A DNA stretch of 64,000 bases from contig JAJDBP010000007.1 in NCBI GenBank assembly GCA_029261295.1, forward strand, positions 124,001 to 188,000, given 5' to 3'. Source of the stretch: Nitrospirales bacterium (lineage in GTDB: Bacteria; Nitrospirota; Nitrospiria; Nitrospirales; UBA8639). Positions 56,486 to 64,000 of the stretch are shown here, piece by piece (the stretch's first letter is position 1; every line of letters begins with the position of its first letter). Both the position numbers and the translations under genes were made by a program. The notes beneath the pieces are model-generated. The model made no database searches, was not told where the DNA came from, and saw only the letters and a program-made list of their open reading frames with translations.

Positions 56486-56520
56486 AAAGGGACGTTCATC
56501 GGAAATGAACGTCCCTTTAT
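56486..56520. terminator. Bidirectional Rho-independent terminator
   Basis: Arms 56486-56499 and 56505-56518 form a perfect 14-bp stem around CGGAA. On the plus strand the tail is TTTATATG after lolD; on the minus strand the tail is TTTTTTTTG, suiting the convergent lipoprotein gene that ends at 56622. Confidence 0.8.
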
Positions 56521-56621
56521 ATGTTGATGAAGAAAGAAGGCTCTCGCTTGTACTCAATCAGAAAGGCTTTTTCCTAATCACCCTCTCTGCAAACAATTAA
56601 AGCCATTGAACGATATGTCAG

Positions 56622-57398
56622 CTATTCCATCGGAGAGGCGGTTATGCGGCCTTTGATCTCATCAAACGTTCCCTTGGGAATGATGTTTTTGGCTACCAGT
56701 TCTCCACGTAAGCGATAAGGGCGATTTGAGACCACTTCTTCCGCAACATCTCGACTCAACCCTAGGGTTAATACGAGATCACTGACAGATGCTTTATTGA
56801 TATTCACCAATTCACCGCCAGCTTTGGCAATCGTGGGAAGCATGGCAATTTTTGGAACTTGTGGCTTGGCAACCTCTGAAGTCATAGAGGAAGAACGAAT
56901 CGATTTTCCTGAGGTCCCTTTAGAATTGGAGGTAGGAGTCTTCGCCTTTCCTAGCATCCGTCCATCAGCGGAATCAGCGTCCCCACGTGAAACCTTCAGT
57001 TCCTTTTTATACCGCAAGACCGTCTTTTTTAGTGTATTGTTTTGGGCCTTTACCTTTTGGTATTGGGAGGTAATGACTCGCAATTTCCTGCTAAGCTGGG
57101 CTTTTTCTTCATCAAGTTCTCGTTCACGGGTTTCCAATAACGTATGCTCGTTTTTACGACCTTCTTTTATCCGTTGAACTTCGGTGGTCATCATCTCTAA
57201 ATCTGTGGATATTTTTTCGTTCAATCCCCTGAGGTTTCGAATTTGCTCCTCAAGCGCTTCCTGATGCATGCGACCCTTTTCCAATTCAGCCTTGGCTGAT
57301 TCCATATCCGAGACCGCCGCTTCATAGGTGCCCTTGGACACAATACAACCGGAAAGGCCCACCATTAGCATTAACGCGATCATCACCCAGCGTGTCAT
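56622..57398 (-). CDS. Lipoprotein with coiled coil and C-terminal helix-hairpin-helix
   Basis: A 258-residue lipoprotein. Start ATG 57398 chosen because GAGGAGG precedes it and the signal peptide then ends in the lipobox GLSGC; an upstream in-frame ATG would add 12 charged residues. Residues about 25-135 form a long heptad coiled coil. A low-complexity linker follows. The last 60 residues form a helix-hairpin-helix domain (LVNINKASVSDLVLTLGLSRDVAEEVVSNRPY) like the ComEA C-terminal domain, which binds DNA or proteins. Lol-dependent sorting is expected. No neighbour links it to competence directly. Confidence 0.85.
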   Translation of the reverse strand: MTRWVMIALMLMVGLSGCIVSKGTYEAAVSDMESAKAELEKGRMHQEALEEQIRNLRGLNEKISTDLEMMTTEVQRIKEGRKNEHTLLETRERELDEEKAQLSRKLRVITSQYQKVKAQNNTLKKTVLRYKKELKVSRGDADSADGRMLGKAKTPTSNSKGTSGKSIRSSSMTSEVAKPQVPKIAMLPTIAKAGGELVNINKASVSDLVLTLGLSRDVAEEVVSNRPYRLRGELVAKNIIPKGTFDEIKGRITASPME

Positions 57399-57560
57399 AA
57401 CAACCTCCTCGTCCCTGCGAAAAAGAATATGCATCCGTCAGTTTTTATCGTTAAATTCATTGGTAGGCACTCTTAGACTCCTATGATAAGGATGTATTCC
57501 ATTGGCGAGGTTATGTCAAGACAAAAGGTCGGGTTTGACCCACGGGACGACACCCCAACC

Positions 57561-58352
57561 CTACGTATACCACTCAGGCTGTCGGTCTTTGAGTAGATCA
57601 TTATAGGGGTTGATGCGTTTATTCCGTGCCTGGGTCACATCAATCTCAGCAGCAAACAATTCAGGCTCCGTTGAAGAGGCCCGATGAAGGATTTTGCCAT
57701 TTGGGGCCACGATTTCACTCAGGCCAATAAAGGACAAGTTCGGCTTGTCTCCGCGTTCTTCATTTCCTATGCGATTAGCCGTAATGGCAAACACATGATT
57801 TTCCAGGCATCGGGTGACCATGGCATCAGGACAATGAGGGAGCACTAAGTTACTGGGGTGACAAAGGATATCAGCGCCCTTGAGCGCTAAGGCTCTTGCA
57901 GCTTCTGGATAAAACCAATCGAAACAGACCAAGAGTCCAATTTTGGCCGGCCCAATATCCCACACGTGAAACCCTGTATTACCCGGAGCAAACCAAAGGG
58001 TTTCTTCAAAAAATAAATGGGTCTTACGATAGGTTCCGACATATCCTTTTGGTCCAATCAGGATGGCTGAGTTATAGAGACAATTGACTCCCCTCTCAGC
58101 TAACCCTACAACAACATGCAGGGCGCGACCTTGAATGGCCTCTTCTATCTGTTGACAGACGGGACCAGATGGCACGTCTACAGCTAACTCCCACGCCTCG
58201 TCTTTGGACAGGAATTGGTAGCCCGAAAGGGCCAACTCTGGAAAAACTAAGAGATCCCCTTCAAACCCATTGATCGCCTGGATAATCTCCTTTACATTCG
58301 GTTGAGTCTTCCCAAATTGTGGGGAAAATTGAAAAAATCCGACTTTCATCAT
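57561..58352 (-). CDS. Carbon-nitrogen hydrolase (nitrilase superfamily)
   Basis: Cytoplasmic amidohydrolase of 263 residues. The catalytic triad is visible: Glu in VFPELALSGYQF, Lys in GTYRKTHLFFEE and Cys in GLLVCFDWFYPEAARAL. These are the standard nitrilase-superfamily residues. The specific amide or nitrile substrate is unknown; omega-amidases, N-carbamoyl hydrolases and carbamylputrescine amidases look alike at this level. It stands 85 bases from the SmbP-like gene on the same strand but separated by that gene's terminator, so it is likely transcribed from its own promoter. Confidence 0.92.
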   Translation of the reverse strand: MMKVGFFQFSPQFGKTQPNVKEIIQAINGFEGDLLVFPELALSGYQFLSKDEAWELAVDVPSGPVCQQIEEAIQGRALHVVVGLAERGVNCLYNSAILIGPKGYVGTYRKTHLFFEETLWFAPGNTGFHVWDIGPAKIGLLVCFDWFYPEAARALALKGADILCHPSNLVLPHCPDAMVTRCLENHVFAITANRIGNEERGDKPNLSFIGLSEIVAPNGKILHRASSTEPELFAAEIDVTQARNKRINPYNDLLKDRQPEWYT

Positions 58353-58382
58353 CTGGCCATTTTGTCAAAAGATTTCACAAAA

Positions 58383-58414
58383 AAAAGCGGGTAGAGTTTC
58401 CTCTACCCGCTTTT
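58383..58414 (-). terminator. Rho-independent terminator of the SmbP-like gene
   Basis: Arms 58383-58396 and 58401-58414 form a perfect 14-bp stem with loop TTTC; on the minus strand a T-run follows. It lies 23 bases past the stop of the SmbP-like gene. Confidence 0.88.
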
Positions 58415-58437
58415 CTCAAAATACTCAAGGCTAAGGA

Positions 58438-58794
58438 TTAATGAACTTCTTTCATATGCATGACCGCACTTTTGGCATGTTTCGTCCCAACTTCAGCATG
58501 TCCTTGCTTCCCGTGATTCACCGCTTCCATCAGTTCATGAACCCCTTCATCTAAATGAGGATTCTTCACCTCTTTTTGTGCAGCTTGAGCATGGGTTAAT
58601 GCCTCCTCTGCATGGCTGACTAATGCATCGGCGTGACCCATCCCACCATGTTCTACAGCACCTTCTGCATGAGCAATGGCCTCAGCAACATGCTCATTTC
58701 CACCAGCCATCGCCATTGAACCCCACGTCCCTACGATGAGTAATGCCAACATGCTGACCAGGCCAATTCCTTTGACCAATGTTCCAATACGCAT
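58438..58794 (-). CDS. Small His-rich metal-binding protein (SmbP-like)
   Basis: Periplasmic protein of 118 residues. Start ATG 58794 chosen by AAGGAGG just upstream and the clean signal peptide (MRIGTLVKGIGLVSMLALL...AMA); longer in-frame starts lack homology. The mature part is helical with spaced His and Ala: HVAEAIAHAEGAVEHGGMGHAD, then HAEEALTHAQAAQ, HLDEGVHELMEAVNHGKQGH and KHAKSAVMHMKEVH. This A-x-x-H-x-x-x-A/H pattern resembles SmbP, a copper-binding protein known from Nitrosomonas, but the exact function here is inference. A strong terminator follows. Metal buffering near the neighbouring cytochromes is plausible. Confidence 0.85.
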   Translation of the reverse strand: MRIGTLVKGIGLVSMLALLIVGTWGSMAMAGGNEHVAEAIAHAEGAVEHGGMGHADALVSHAEEALTHAQAAQKEVKNPHLDEGVHELMEAVNHGKQGHAEVGTKHAKSAVMHMKEVH

Positions 58795-58880
58795 CCCCGA
58801 CCTCCTTATGATAATAATAAACAACCTCTGCGTCTCTTGCGACAAGTTCTGTCTTATCCTCTCATGTCATCCTGAGAAGA

Positions 58881-59756
58881 TCAAGATGGTTTGACTGGTT
58901 CAGGATTATTCACCTTATGTAACAACTTGACATCTTTTTCGGCTGGAGCCGCAAAATCCCGCGACCATTCCCACCATGACCCAGGATAGGTTTTGACCTG
59001 GTCATATCCGACATAGCGAAGCAAACAATAGACCCATGCGGCTCGAAGTCCACCAAGACAATAGGTAATGATTTCTTGATCTTCTCGTAATCCATGATCT
59101 TCAAAGATAGCCCGCACTTGCTCAGCAGGCTTCACAGAGGCATCTCGTTGCAAAAATTGATTCCACGAAATATTCATCGCTGAGGGAATATGGCCAGGCC
59201 GTGGCAAACCATCAATTTCCTTTCCTGCATATTCCTCAACACTTCTGGCATCCAGGATGACCGTATTGTGATGTGGCCCCTTGACCAATTTCTTTAACGC
59301 ATCCTTCGTGATCATCAATTCAGGACGTACACTTACCGTGAAATCCCCCATGGCGGGTTTCACCACATCATGGTCAAACCGCCGTTGTTCTGCCACCCAC
59401 TTGACCCAGCCTCCATCCAAAATACGGACACTAGAATGTCCCAAGTATTGCAACATCCAAAACATCCGCCCTTCATCACCCCAATTATCAAAAGGATTAG
59501 AATAGATGACCACATCAGAAGTCTGGTGAATACCCAAAGCCCGAACCCGTTGCTCCAGTTGAGAGAGATCAGGGTTCAAGACTCCTTTCGAGACGGAAGA
59601 AGGATCACTATATTCATGCCAGGTGCTATTCACCGCCCCTGGGATATGAGAGGTGTAGGCCGCAGGCCCACGAACATCAATAATCACGAGGTCTTCACGC
59701 CCCAAATTTTGAGATAATGATTCAGTATCAATAAAAAAATCTTGCGTCGCCTTCAT
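58881..59756 (-). CDS. Two-domain rhodanese sulfurtransferase
   Basis: A 291-residue protein with two rhodanese domains. The first (about 20-140) has IIDVRGPAAYTSHIPGAVN and is likely inactive; the second (about 155-280) has VILDARSVEEYAGKEIDG and the active Cys in ITYCLGGLRAAWVY. The active loop is CLGGLRA rather than CRIGERS of thiosulfate or mercaptopyruvate sulfurtransferases. No signal peptide is obvious. It begins 6 bases after the stop of the five-heme cytochrome gene and forms one operon with it. Confidence 0.92.
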   Translation of the reverse strand: MKATQDFFIDTESLSQNLGREDLVIIDVRGPAAYTSHIPGAVNSTWHEYSDPSSVSKGVLNPDLSQLEQRVRALGIHQTSDVVIYSNPFDNWGDEGRMFWMLQYLGHSSVRILDGGWVKWVAEQRRFDHDVVKPAMGDFTVSVRPELMITKDALKKLVKGPHHNTVILDARSVEEYAGKEIDGLPRPGHIPSAMNISWNQFLQRDASVKPAEQVRAIFEDHGLREDQEIITYCLGGLRAAWVYCLLRYVGYDQVKTYPGSWWEWSRDFAAPAEKDVKLLHKVNNPEPVKPS

Positions 59757-59762
59757 AACCCT

Positions 59763-61094
59763 TTATCCCTTTACTGAATGAAGTGGAAACATCCCTGTCG
59801 GTTGATCAGGAAGACTGTGCTCTCCGGGTACCGCACAACCTACCCGAGGATCAATTTCTTGATCCTCTAGTGCCACCGCCAACGTCGGACCTAATGGAAA
59901 CTCTCGTTCATAAATCGTAAATACATACGGATCGTCTGCTGTCAGACTGTACTCATCCTTGAGCATCTGATGTTGGGTATCCGTCAAAATATGATACCGA
60001 ATTTTAGCATGTACACTCCACCCTTGTTCCCCTTGGGGTACTTCATAGCCAAATGTGTAGTCCCGACTGGCTAATGGCAACAAGCGGTTATCATAGACCT
60101 CCACAATGACCGGCTGCCAGAGAATCCAACGGCCCATCGTATCGGATTGTTGATGAACCACTGTTCCCTCTGAATTGCGCACCTCAAATTCCACGGTAAA
60201 GTGTCGATCTGGGTCCCCGGTAGGGATCTTATGACCCGCTCCGGCGTTGATAAGGGTCAAGGTGAAGGTCACATCCTCACCGGGCTGTGGAGTTGGCGGG
60301 TCAGCCTGAACCTGCACGGCCACTGCTCGCTTTATCATGTCGGGATCATGCCCGCCCCGCCAGAGATGCCGACGCCCGTTTCGAATGGGGCTCCCTTTTG
60401 CCATAGGGCGCTGCACTTCAGGCATATGACAATTCTGGCAAATTAGGCCTTTTTCTTTCTCGAAATACGCGCCTTCATATTCAGAGAAGGTCCCGCAGGG
60501 CGCCGCCACATAATATTGCGTGGGACCGGAAACCACACTATGGCACCGATAACAGACCTGGGTGGTGCGAAAAGACGGATCAAATTTTGTCGGGTGCGGA
60601 GCCGCCGAATCATCATAAGGACCTAGTATCATCCCATCGCGCACATGGCAGGCGGCACAGGTCACCCCCTCCTTCTGGTACTCAGCGTCAAACCGATAAT
60701 TGGGTATTTCAAATGCCTGCTCGACTCGCCCTCGTGGTATATCTTTCACCAGAGTGGGCTGCTGGTTTTCCAGAGGGGTATGGCAATTCAAACAGACCCA
60801 AATATTCTTATCTTTTTTCCAATAGGCTTGAAAAAATGGATCATGAAAGGCCTGGGCATGAATGCTCGACTTCCATTCTTGATAAATCTCTTCATGGCAT
60901 TGCCCACATTCTTCCGCTTTCAGACTCTGCAACCCGACAGGTACCTGCTGGTAGGGTATCGCATGAGCATAATCATCACGTAAACCAAATATCACGACGG
61001 GACGCACTTCTGTGTAAAAATAATAGACTCCGACTCCCAGCAATAAGAGAAGGGAAATCCAGATTCGCACATGCCAAGAACGTTTTTGTTGCAT
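59763..61094 (-). CDS. Membrane-anchored five-heme cytochrome c (c554-like)
   Basis: A 443-residue protein with an uncleaved N-terminal anchor (about 10-28) and a periplasmic part. There are five CxxCH motifs: CGQCH (Cys63), CLNCH (Cys101), CAACH (Cys146), CYRCH (Cys181) and CQNCH (Cys219). Between and after them the arrangement fits the cytochrome c554/multiheme family. The C-terminal 180 residues form a beta-rich domain (TFTLTLINAGAGHKIPTGDPDRHFTVEFE) with the conserved GHKIPTG turn. It likely passes electrons between periplasmic partners, for instance in nitrogen or sulfur oxidation. It lies in a tight operon between the deacetylase-like and rhodanese genes. Confidence 0.93.
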   Translation of the reverse strand: MQQKRSWHVRIWISLLLLLGVGVYYFYTEVRPVVIFGLRDDYAHAIPYQQVPVGLQSLKAEECGQCHEEIYQEWKSSIHAQAFHDPFFQAYWKKDKNIWVCLNCHTPLENQQPTLVKDIPRGRVEQAFEIPNYRFDAEYQKEGVTCAACHVRDGMILGPYDDSAAPHPTKFDPSFRTTQVCYRCHSVVSGPTQYYVAAPCGTFSEYEGAYFEKEKGLICQNCHMPEVQRPMAKGSPIRNGRRHLWRGGHDPDMIKRAVAVQVQADPPTPQPGEDVTFTLTLINAGAGHKIPTGDPDRHFTVEFEVRNSEGTVVHQQSDTMGRWILWQPVIVEVYDNRLLPLASRDYTFGYEVPQGEQGWSVHAKIRYHILTDTQHQMLKDEYSLTADDPYVFTIYEREFPLGPTLAVALEDQEIDPRVGCAVPGEHSLPDQPTGMFPLHSVKG

Positions 61095-61098
61095 GGTA

Positions 61099-62043
61099 CT
61101 AACTATCGAGTAGCGACTGGAGATGCTGATCGACTGATCCAGCCAAGGCTTGAAGGTGATAGCCCCCTTCTAAACAGGCCAAGATTCGATTATTTGAAAA
61201 ATTTTTCGCAATGGACAGCACTATGTTCGTAAGCTCCGCATACCCTTGTTCGGTCAATTCCATACTCGCAAGCGGGTCGTCTCGATGGGCATCAAAACCG
61301 GCAGATATCACGATAAACTCTGGCCGAAAGGCATCAGCCGCAGGAATAAGAACTTTTTGAAACACCTCCCGATATTCCTCATCACCCTCGCCCCCGGCTA
61401 AAGGTACATTAATCGTCATGCCCTTGCCCTGCCCTTCCCCTATCTCTGTTGCGCGCCCAGTCCCAGGATAATAGGGAAACTGGTGGGTACTAAAAAACAT
61501 CACCGAAGGGTCTTCATAAAAGGCATGTTGCGTCCCATTTCCATGATGGACATCCCAATCCACTATTAAGACTCGTTGTAACCCATGATGTTCCTGAATA
61601 TACCGTGCCGCAATTGCGACCGTGTTCAAAAAACAAAAACCCATGGCGCGATCAGCTTCGGCATGATGCCCTGGAGGCCGAACAGCACAAAACGCGTGAT
61701 CAATGTCACCAGTCATGATGGCATCCACCGCCGCAAGGGCTCCACCCGTCGCCCAATAGGCGGCCTCTAAGGTCCCTGGCGACATGGAGGTATCAGGATC
61801 AAGGGACGCATAGCCCTCCACGGGAGAACGTTGTTCAAGACTAGCAAGATAGGAGGACTCATGAATACGCTCAACCCATTTCCGCTCAGCACGACGAGGC
61901 GTGAGCTGATGCAAGCGAGTCCATGTTCCCGAGGATTGTAATTGAGTATTTATGGCTCGGAGCCTCTCCGGAGATTCTGGGTGACTGTGTCCCATTTCAT
62001 GGTCCAAATACCTCGGATCATAGACAAAGCCGACGCGTCCCAT
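61099..62043 (-). CDS. Histone-deacetylase-family amidohydrolase (AcuC-like)
   Basis: Zn-dependent deacetylase superfamily protein of 314 residues. It has the family start HPESPERLRAI, the His-His pair in RPPGHHAEADRAMGFCFLN, the metal ligands in VDWDVHHGNGTQHAFY, SAGFDAHRDDPLASM and the C-terminal CLEGGYHLQALAGSV. Zn ligands (Asp, His and Asp) are intact. Bacterial members deacetylate proteins, polyamines or other acetyl amides; the substrate cannot be told. It is the first gene of the operon with the five-heme cytochrome (4-base gap) and rhodanese. Confidence 0.93.
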   Translation of the reverse strand: MGRVGFVYDPRYLDHEMGHSHPESPERLRAINTQLQSSGTWTRLHQLTPRRAERKWVERIHESSYLASLEQRSPVEGYASLDPDTSMSPGTLEAAYWATGGALAAVDAIMTGDIDHAFCAVRPPGHHAEADRAMGFCFLNTVAIAARYIQEHHGLQRVLIVDWDVHHGNGTQHAFYEDPSVMFFSTHQFPYYPGTGRATEIGEGQGKGMTINVPLAGGEGDEEYREVFQKVLIPAADAFRPEFIVISAGFDAHRDDPLASMELTEQGYAELTNIVLSIAKNFSNNRILACLEGGYHLQALAGSVDQHLQSLLDS

Positions 62044-62246
62044 AACAATCAGTTTCCAGTCTTGAAGCTCACAGGCAAATGGGCGAGAAAATCAACAAAT
62101 ACCAGACTTGTATTGACTCATCTCAGGAAGGAAAATCGTCCAGAATCCTACCATAGGCCCTAGTCTTAGACAACGGATTGAGGCCCATGATAGGGTGATG
62201 ACTCTTTGGCCTTGCACACAATCATGATAGAGGGAAATCATCCACA

Positions 62247-62564
62247 ATGGCTAACCCAAAGATTGAACAATTTAAAAAAATTCTACAGATGGACCCTAAG
62301 GACGAAACCATGTGGTTCGGGCTTGGCAAAGCCTACATGGGGGATGAAAATTGGGCTGAAGCCGTCCCAGCACTAGAAGAATGCATCAAAGTCAGGCCCA
62401 ATTACTCGGCAGCCTACTTCGCCCTCGCACAATCACTACAGAAGCAGGAACAACTTGAAAAATGCCGATCGATTTGTGCAGATGGCATCACCGTCGCGAC
62501 CACAAATGGGGATTTACTCGTGATCAAAAACCTGGAAGAACTCCTTAACTCCCTTCCCTCCTAA
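62247..62564 (+). CDS. Small TPR protein
   Basis: A 105-residue cytoplasmic protein built of about two and a half TPR units: WFGLGKAYMGDENWAEAVPALEECI (about 23-48) and YSAAYFALAQSLQKQEQLEKCRSIC (about 52-76). No signal peptide or other domain. It likely mediates protein contacts; no partner is indicated by neighbours. The closest upstream gene is divergent and the downstream transposase is separate. Confidence 0.8.
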   Translation: MANPKIEQFKKILQMDPKDETMWFGLGKAYMGDENWAEAVPALEECIKVRPNYSAAYFALAQSLQKQEQLEKCRSICADGITVATTNGDLLVIKNLEELLNSLPS

Positions 62565-62576
62565 CCCCGGGATTTT

Positions 62577-62618
62577 TGACAATTGGGGTCAGACTCGCCA
62601 TCATGCCATGACAATTGG
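62577..62618 (+). repeat. Direct repeat TGACAATTGG before the transposase gene
   Basis: Two copies of TGACAATTGG (62577-62586 and 62609-62618), 22 bases apart, enclose GGTCAGACTCGCC. It resembles the element often found beside RAYT genes in other bacteria, but I cannot fold a convincing REP hairpin here. Confidence 0.5.
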
Positions 62619-62662
62619 TATGCTCTCAGCTGCCCTCAACGACTCGCCCTAAGGGAGAATCC

Positions 62663-63355
62663 ATGGCCCGCTTACCCCGTTTTTTCGCCCCAGACATTCC
62701 TCTCCACGTTATCCAACGAGGGAACAATCGCCAAAAGTTATTCAACCACATTGCTGATTATCAGGTATATTTAGACTGGATGAAAGAGGCCGCCCAAGAG
62801 CACGAGTGCGCCATTCATGCCTACGTGCTCATGCCTGACCATGGGCACCTCCTCGTCACGCCCAAACACCAGGAGAGTTTGCCCAAGACCTTTCAATCCC
62901 TAGGCCGACGCTATGTGCAATATTTTAATTCCACCTATGAACGAACAGGAACACTCTGGGAAGGGCGCTACCGCGCTACTTTGATTGAAAGTGAAACCTA
63001 CCTGCTCGCGTGTTCCCGATATATTGAGCTCAACCCTGTGCGAGCCGAGATGGTACGACACCCGCGCGATTATCGTTGGTCAAGTTATCACTATCATGCC
63101 GAGGGAAAATCGGTTCCTCTTCTTTCTCCGCATAAGCTCTATCAGCGTTTAGGCAGCACTGCCGCCGAACGACAGCAAGCGTATCGAACACTTTTTCGCC
63201 ATCACTTAAGTGGAGAAACCCTCGACGCCATCCGGGAGGCCACCAATAAAGCCTGGGTCTTAGGGAGTGACAAATTCAAAGACCGCCTCGCGAAAAAATT
63301 AGACCGTCGCGTGGCGCCATTACCGCGAGGCCGTCCATCACTAGGGAAAGACTGA
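62663..63355 (+). CDS. REP-associated tyrosine transposase (RAYT, Y1 family)
   Basis: HUH-type single-strand nuclease of 230 residues, IS200-like but single-copy and REP-associated. Start ATG 62663 chosen from AAGGGAGA just upstream and the MARLPRFFAPDIPLHVIQRG family N-terminus; a 16-residue upstream extension lacks it. The metal-binding HUH motif is His60-Gly-His62 in MPDHGHLLVTP, and the likely catalytic Tyr is Tyr120 in CSRYIELNPVRAEMV. The C-terminal part binds the REP hairpin in characterised relatives. Just upstream lies a direct repeat that may be its recognition DNA. No second transposon end is visible. Confidence 0.93.
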   Translation: MARLPRFFAPDIPLHVIQRGNNRQKLFNHIADYQVYLDWMKEAAQEHECAIHAYVLMPDHGHLLVTPKHQESLPKTFQSLGRRYVQYFNSTYERTGTLWEGRYRATLIESETYLLACSRYIELNPVRAEMVRHPRDYRWSSYHYHAEGKSVPLLSPHKLYQRLGSTAAERQQAYRTLFRHHLSGETLDAIREATNKAWVLGSDKFKDRLAKKLDRRVAPLPRGRPSLGKD

Positions 63356-63356
63356 T

Positions 63357-64000
63357 TCATAGACAATGCCCGGTCAGCGAAAAAAAGTCAGGTAGGCTGA
63401 TATTTCCGCCGGAAAGAAGGGCACCCACTCTCTTTTTTACCAAGGCAGGCTCCCCACGAAGAAGGGGTACTAAGGCCACCGCAGCTGATGGCTCGAGAAC
63501 CAGATGGAGGCGTTCAAACGCGATCTTCATGGCCGAGATAATTTCCTCTTCTTCGACCACAAAAATTTCTTCGACATGATCTTGCAACACACCAAACGTG
63601 CATTCGCCCAAGCTTGTCCGTAACCCATCCGCAATGGTGTCAGCCGGATCAGGCCTCACAATCATCCCCTGTTGCAAAGATAGGCAAGCATCCATGGCTC
63701 TCGCTGGCTCGCAGCCATAGACTTTGATGGCTGAATGTAGGCCATGAGCGGCAAGGCAGGCTCCTGAAAGCAATCCTCCTCCACCAACCGGTGCCAGAAT
63801 CACATCCAACGTGGGCTCGGCTTGGAGTAATTCCAAGGTGGCCGTACCCTGCCCGGCAATTACATCTGCATCATTAAAGGGATGGATGAACAGTCCTCGC
63901 TTTCGCCACACTAAGTCTTGAGCGAATTCCTGGGCCTCCTGACGTGTAGACCGCACAGTAACCGTCCCCTTTAGTTCTTCTACCCGCATTCGTTTGAAAA
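63357..64000 (-). CDS. PLP-dependent threonine/serine dehydratase, C-terminal part
   Basis: C-terminal 214 codons of a fold-type II PLP enzyme; the frame runs without stop past the window edge, and the visible ATG at 63989 is internal to a conserved region. The glycine loop for PLP phosphate is VGGGGLLSG, and the Ser/Thr-dehydratase C-terminal features PFNDADVIAGQGTATLELL and EPSAAVALVPLL are present. The PLP Lys and substrate loop lie outside. ilvA-type threonine dehydratase, serine racemase or a threonine ammonia-lyase are possible. Convergent with the transposase with 1 base between stops. Confidence 0.88.
   Translation of the reverse strand, partial: FKRMRVEELKGTVTVRSTRQEAQEFAQDLVWRKRGLFIHPFNDADVIAGQGTATLELLQAEPTLDVILAPVGGGGLLSGACLAAHGLHSAIKVYGCEPARAMDACLSLQQGMIVRPDPADTIADGLRTSLGECTFGVLQDHVEEIFVVEEEEIISAMKIAFERLHLVLEPSAAVALVPLLRGEPALVKKRVGALLSGGNISLPDFFSLTGHCL

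Noticed and set aside
1-64000. CRISPR array or cas genes
   Set aside because: No regularly spaced repeats were seen; the CHAT protein therefore has no visible link to a type III-E-like system.

Overview
The window (64 kb, G+C near one half by eye) is chromosomal DNA of a Gram-negative bacterium. Lol and Lnt lipoprotein genes, several lipoproteins and a CsgG-type protein show an outer membrane. A CcsA-type cytochrome c assembly gene beside a heme pathway, a monoheme and a five-heme cytochrome c, a SmbP-like His-rich protein and a PEP-CTERM protein together suggest a Nitrospira-like member of the Nitrospirota. That assignment is inference; no rRNA is present to prove it.

Layout. 1-6 kb: minus-strand tsaD-hflX-nth after a terminator, preceded by clpC. 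6-11.3 kb: nadK, a zinc-ribbon protein, an ArsC-like reductase, a pair of CsgG/lipoprotein genes and a coiled-coil J-domain protein. 11.5-15.8 kb: a small cytochrome c and a 1235-residue fusion of a thioredoxin-like DUF255 protein with an aldo/keto reductase. 16-22.7 kb: a two-gene accessory unit, a muramidase and a 1859-residue protein with two serine-hydrolase domains, a CHAT caspase-like protease and a TPR-like tail. 23.1-24.0 kb: an unrecognised orphan. 24-40.2 kb: a long, tightly packed minus-strand cofactor and housekeeping run (ccsA/hemX-like, hemA, hemC, cobA-hemD fusion, CBS protein, hemB, ribF, tilS, hpt, ftsH, folP, glmM, comEC). 40.4-45.4 kb: rsmI, a TusA-like protein, an exported protein, tRNA-Leu(CAA), recG and rpmB. 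45.5-50.1 kb: TPR proteins, a PEP-CTERM protein behind a candidate sigma-54 promoter, and a multi-pass membrane protein. 50.2-56.5 kb: plus-strand lnt, prfB (programmed +1 frameshift), lysS, lolC/E, lolD. 56.6-62 kb: a coiled-coil HhH lipoprotein, a nitrilase-family amidase, the SmbP-like protein, then a compact deacetylase, five-heme cytochrome and rhodanese operon. 62.2-64 kb: a TPR protein, a REP-associated tyrosine transposase and the C-terminal part of a PLP-dependent dehydratase.

How genes work together. The heme cluster carries glutamyl-tRNA to uroporphyrinogen III and siroheme precursors, feeding the cytochromes. Lnt and LolCD mature and release the lipoproteins. The accessory region most worth following is the CHAT/dual-hydrolase/muramidase unit at 16-22.7 kb: its three kinds of predicted catalytic activity (lipid or ester hydrolysis, proteolysis, cell-wall cleavage) look like an effector or immunity module, although no defence function can be proved from sequence alone.
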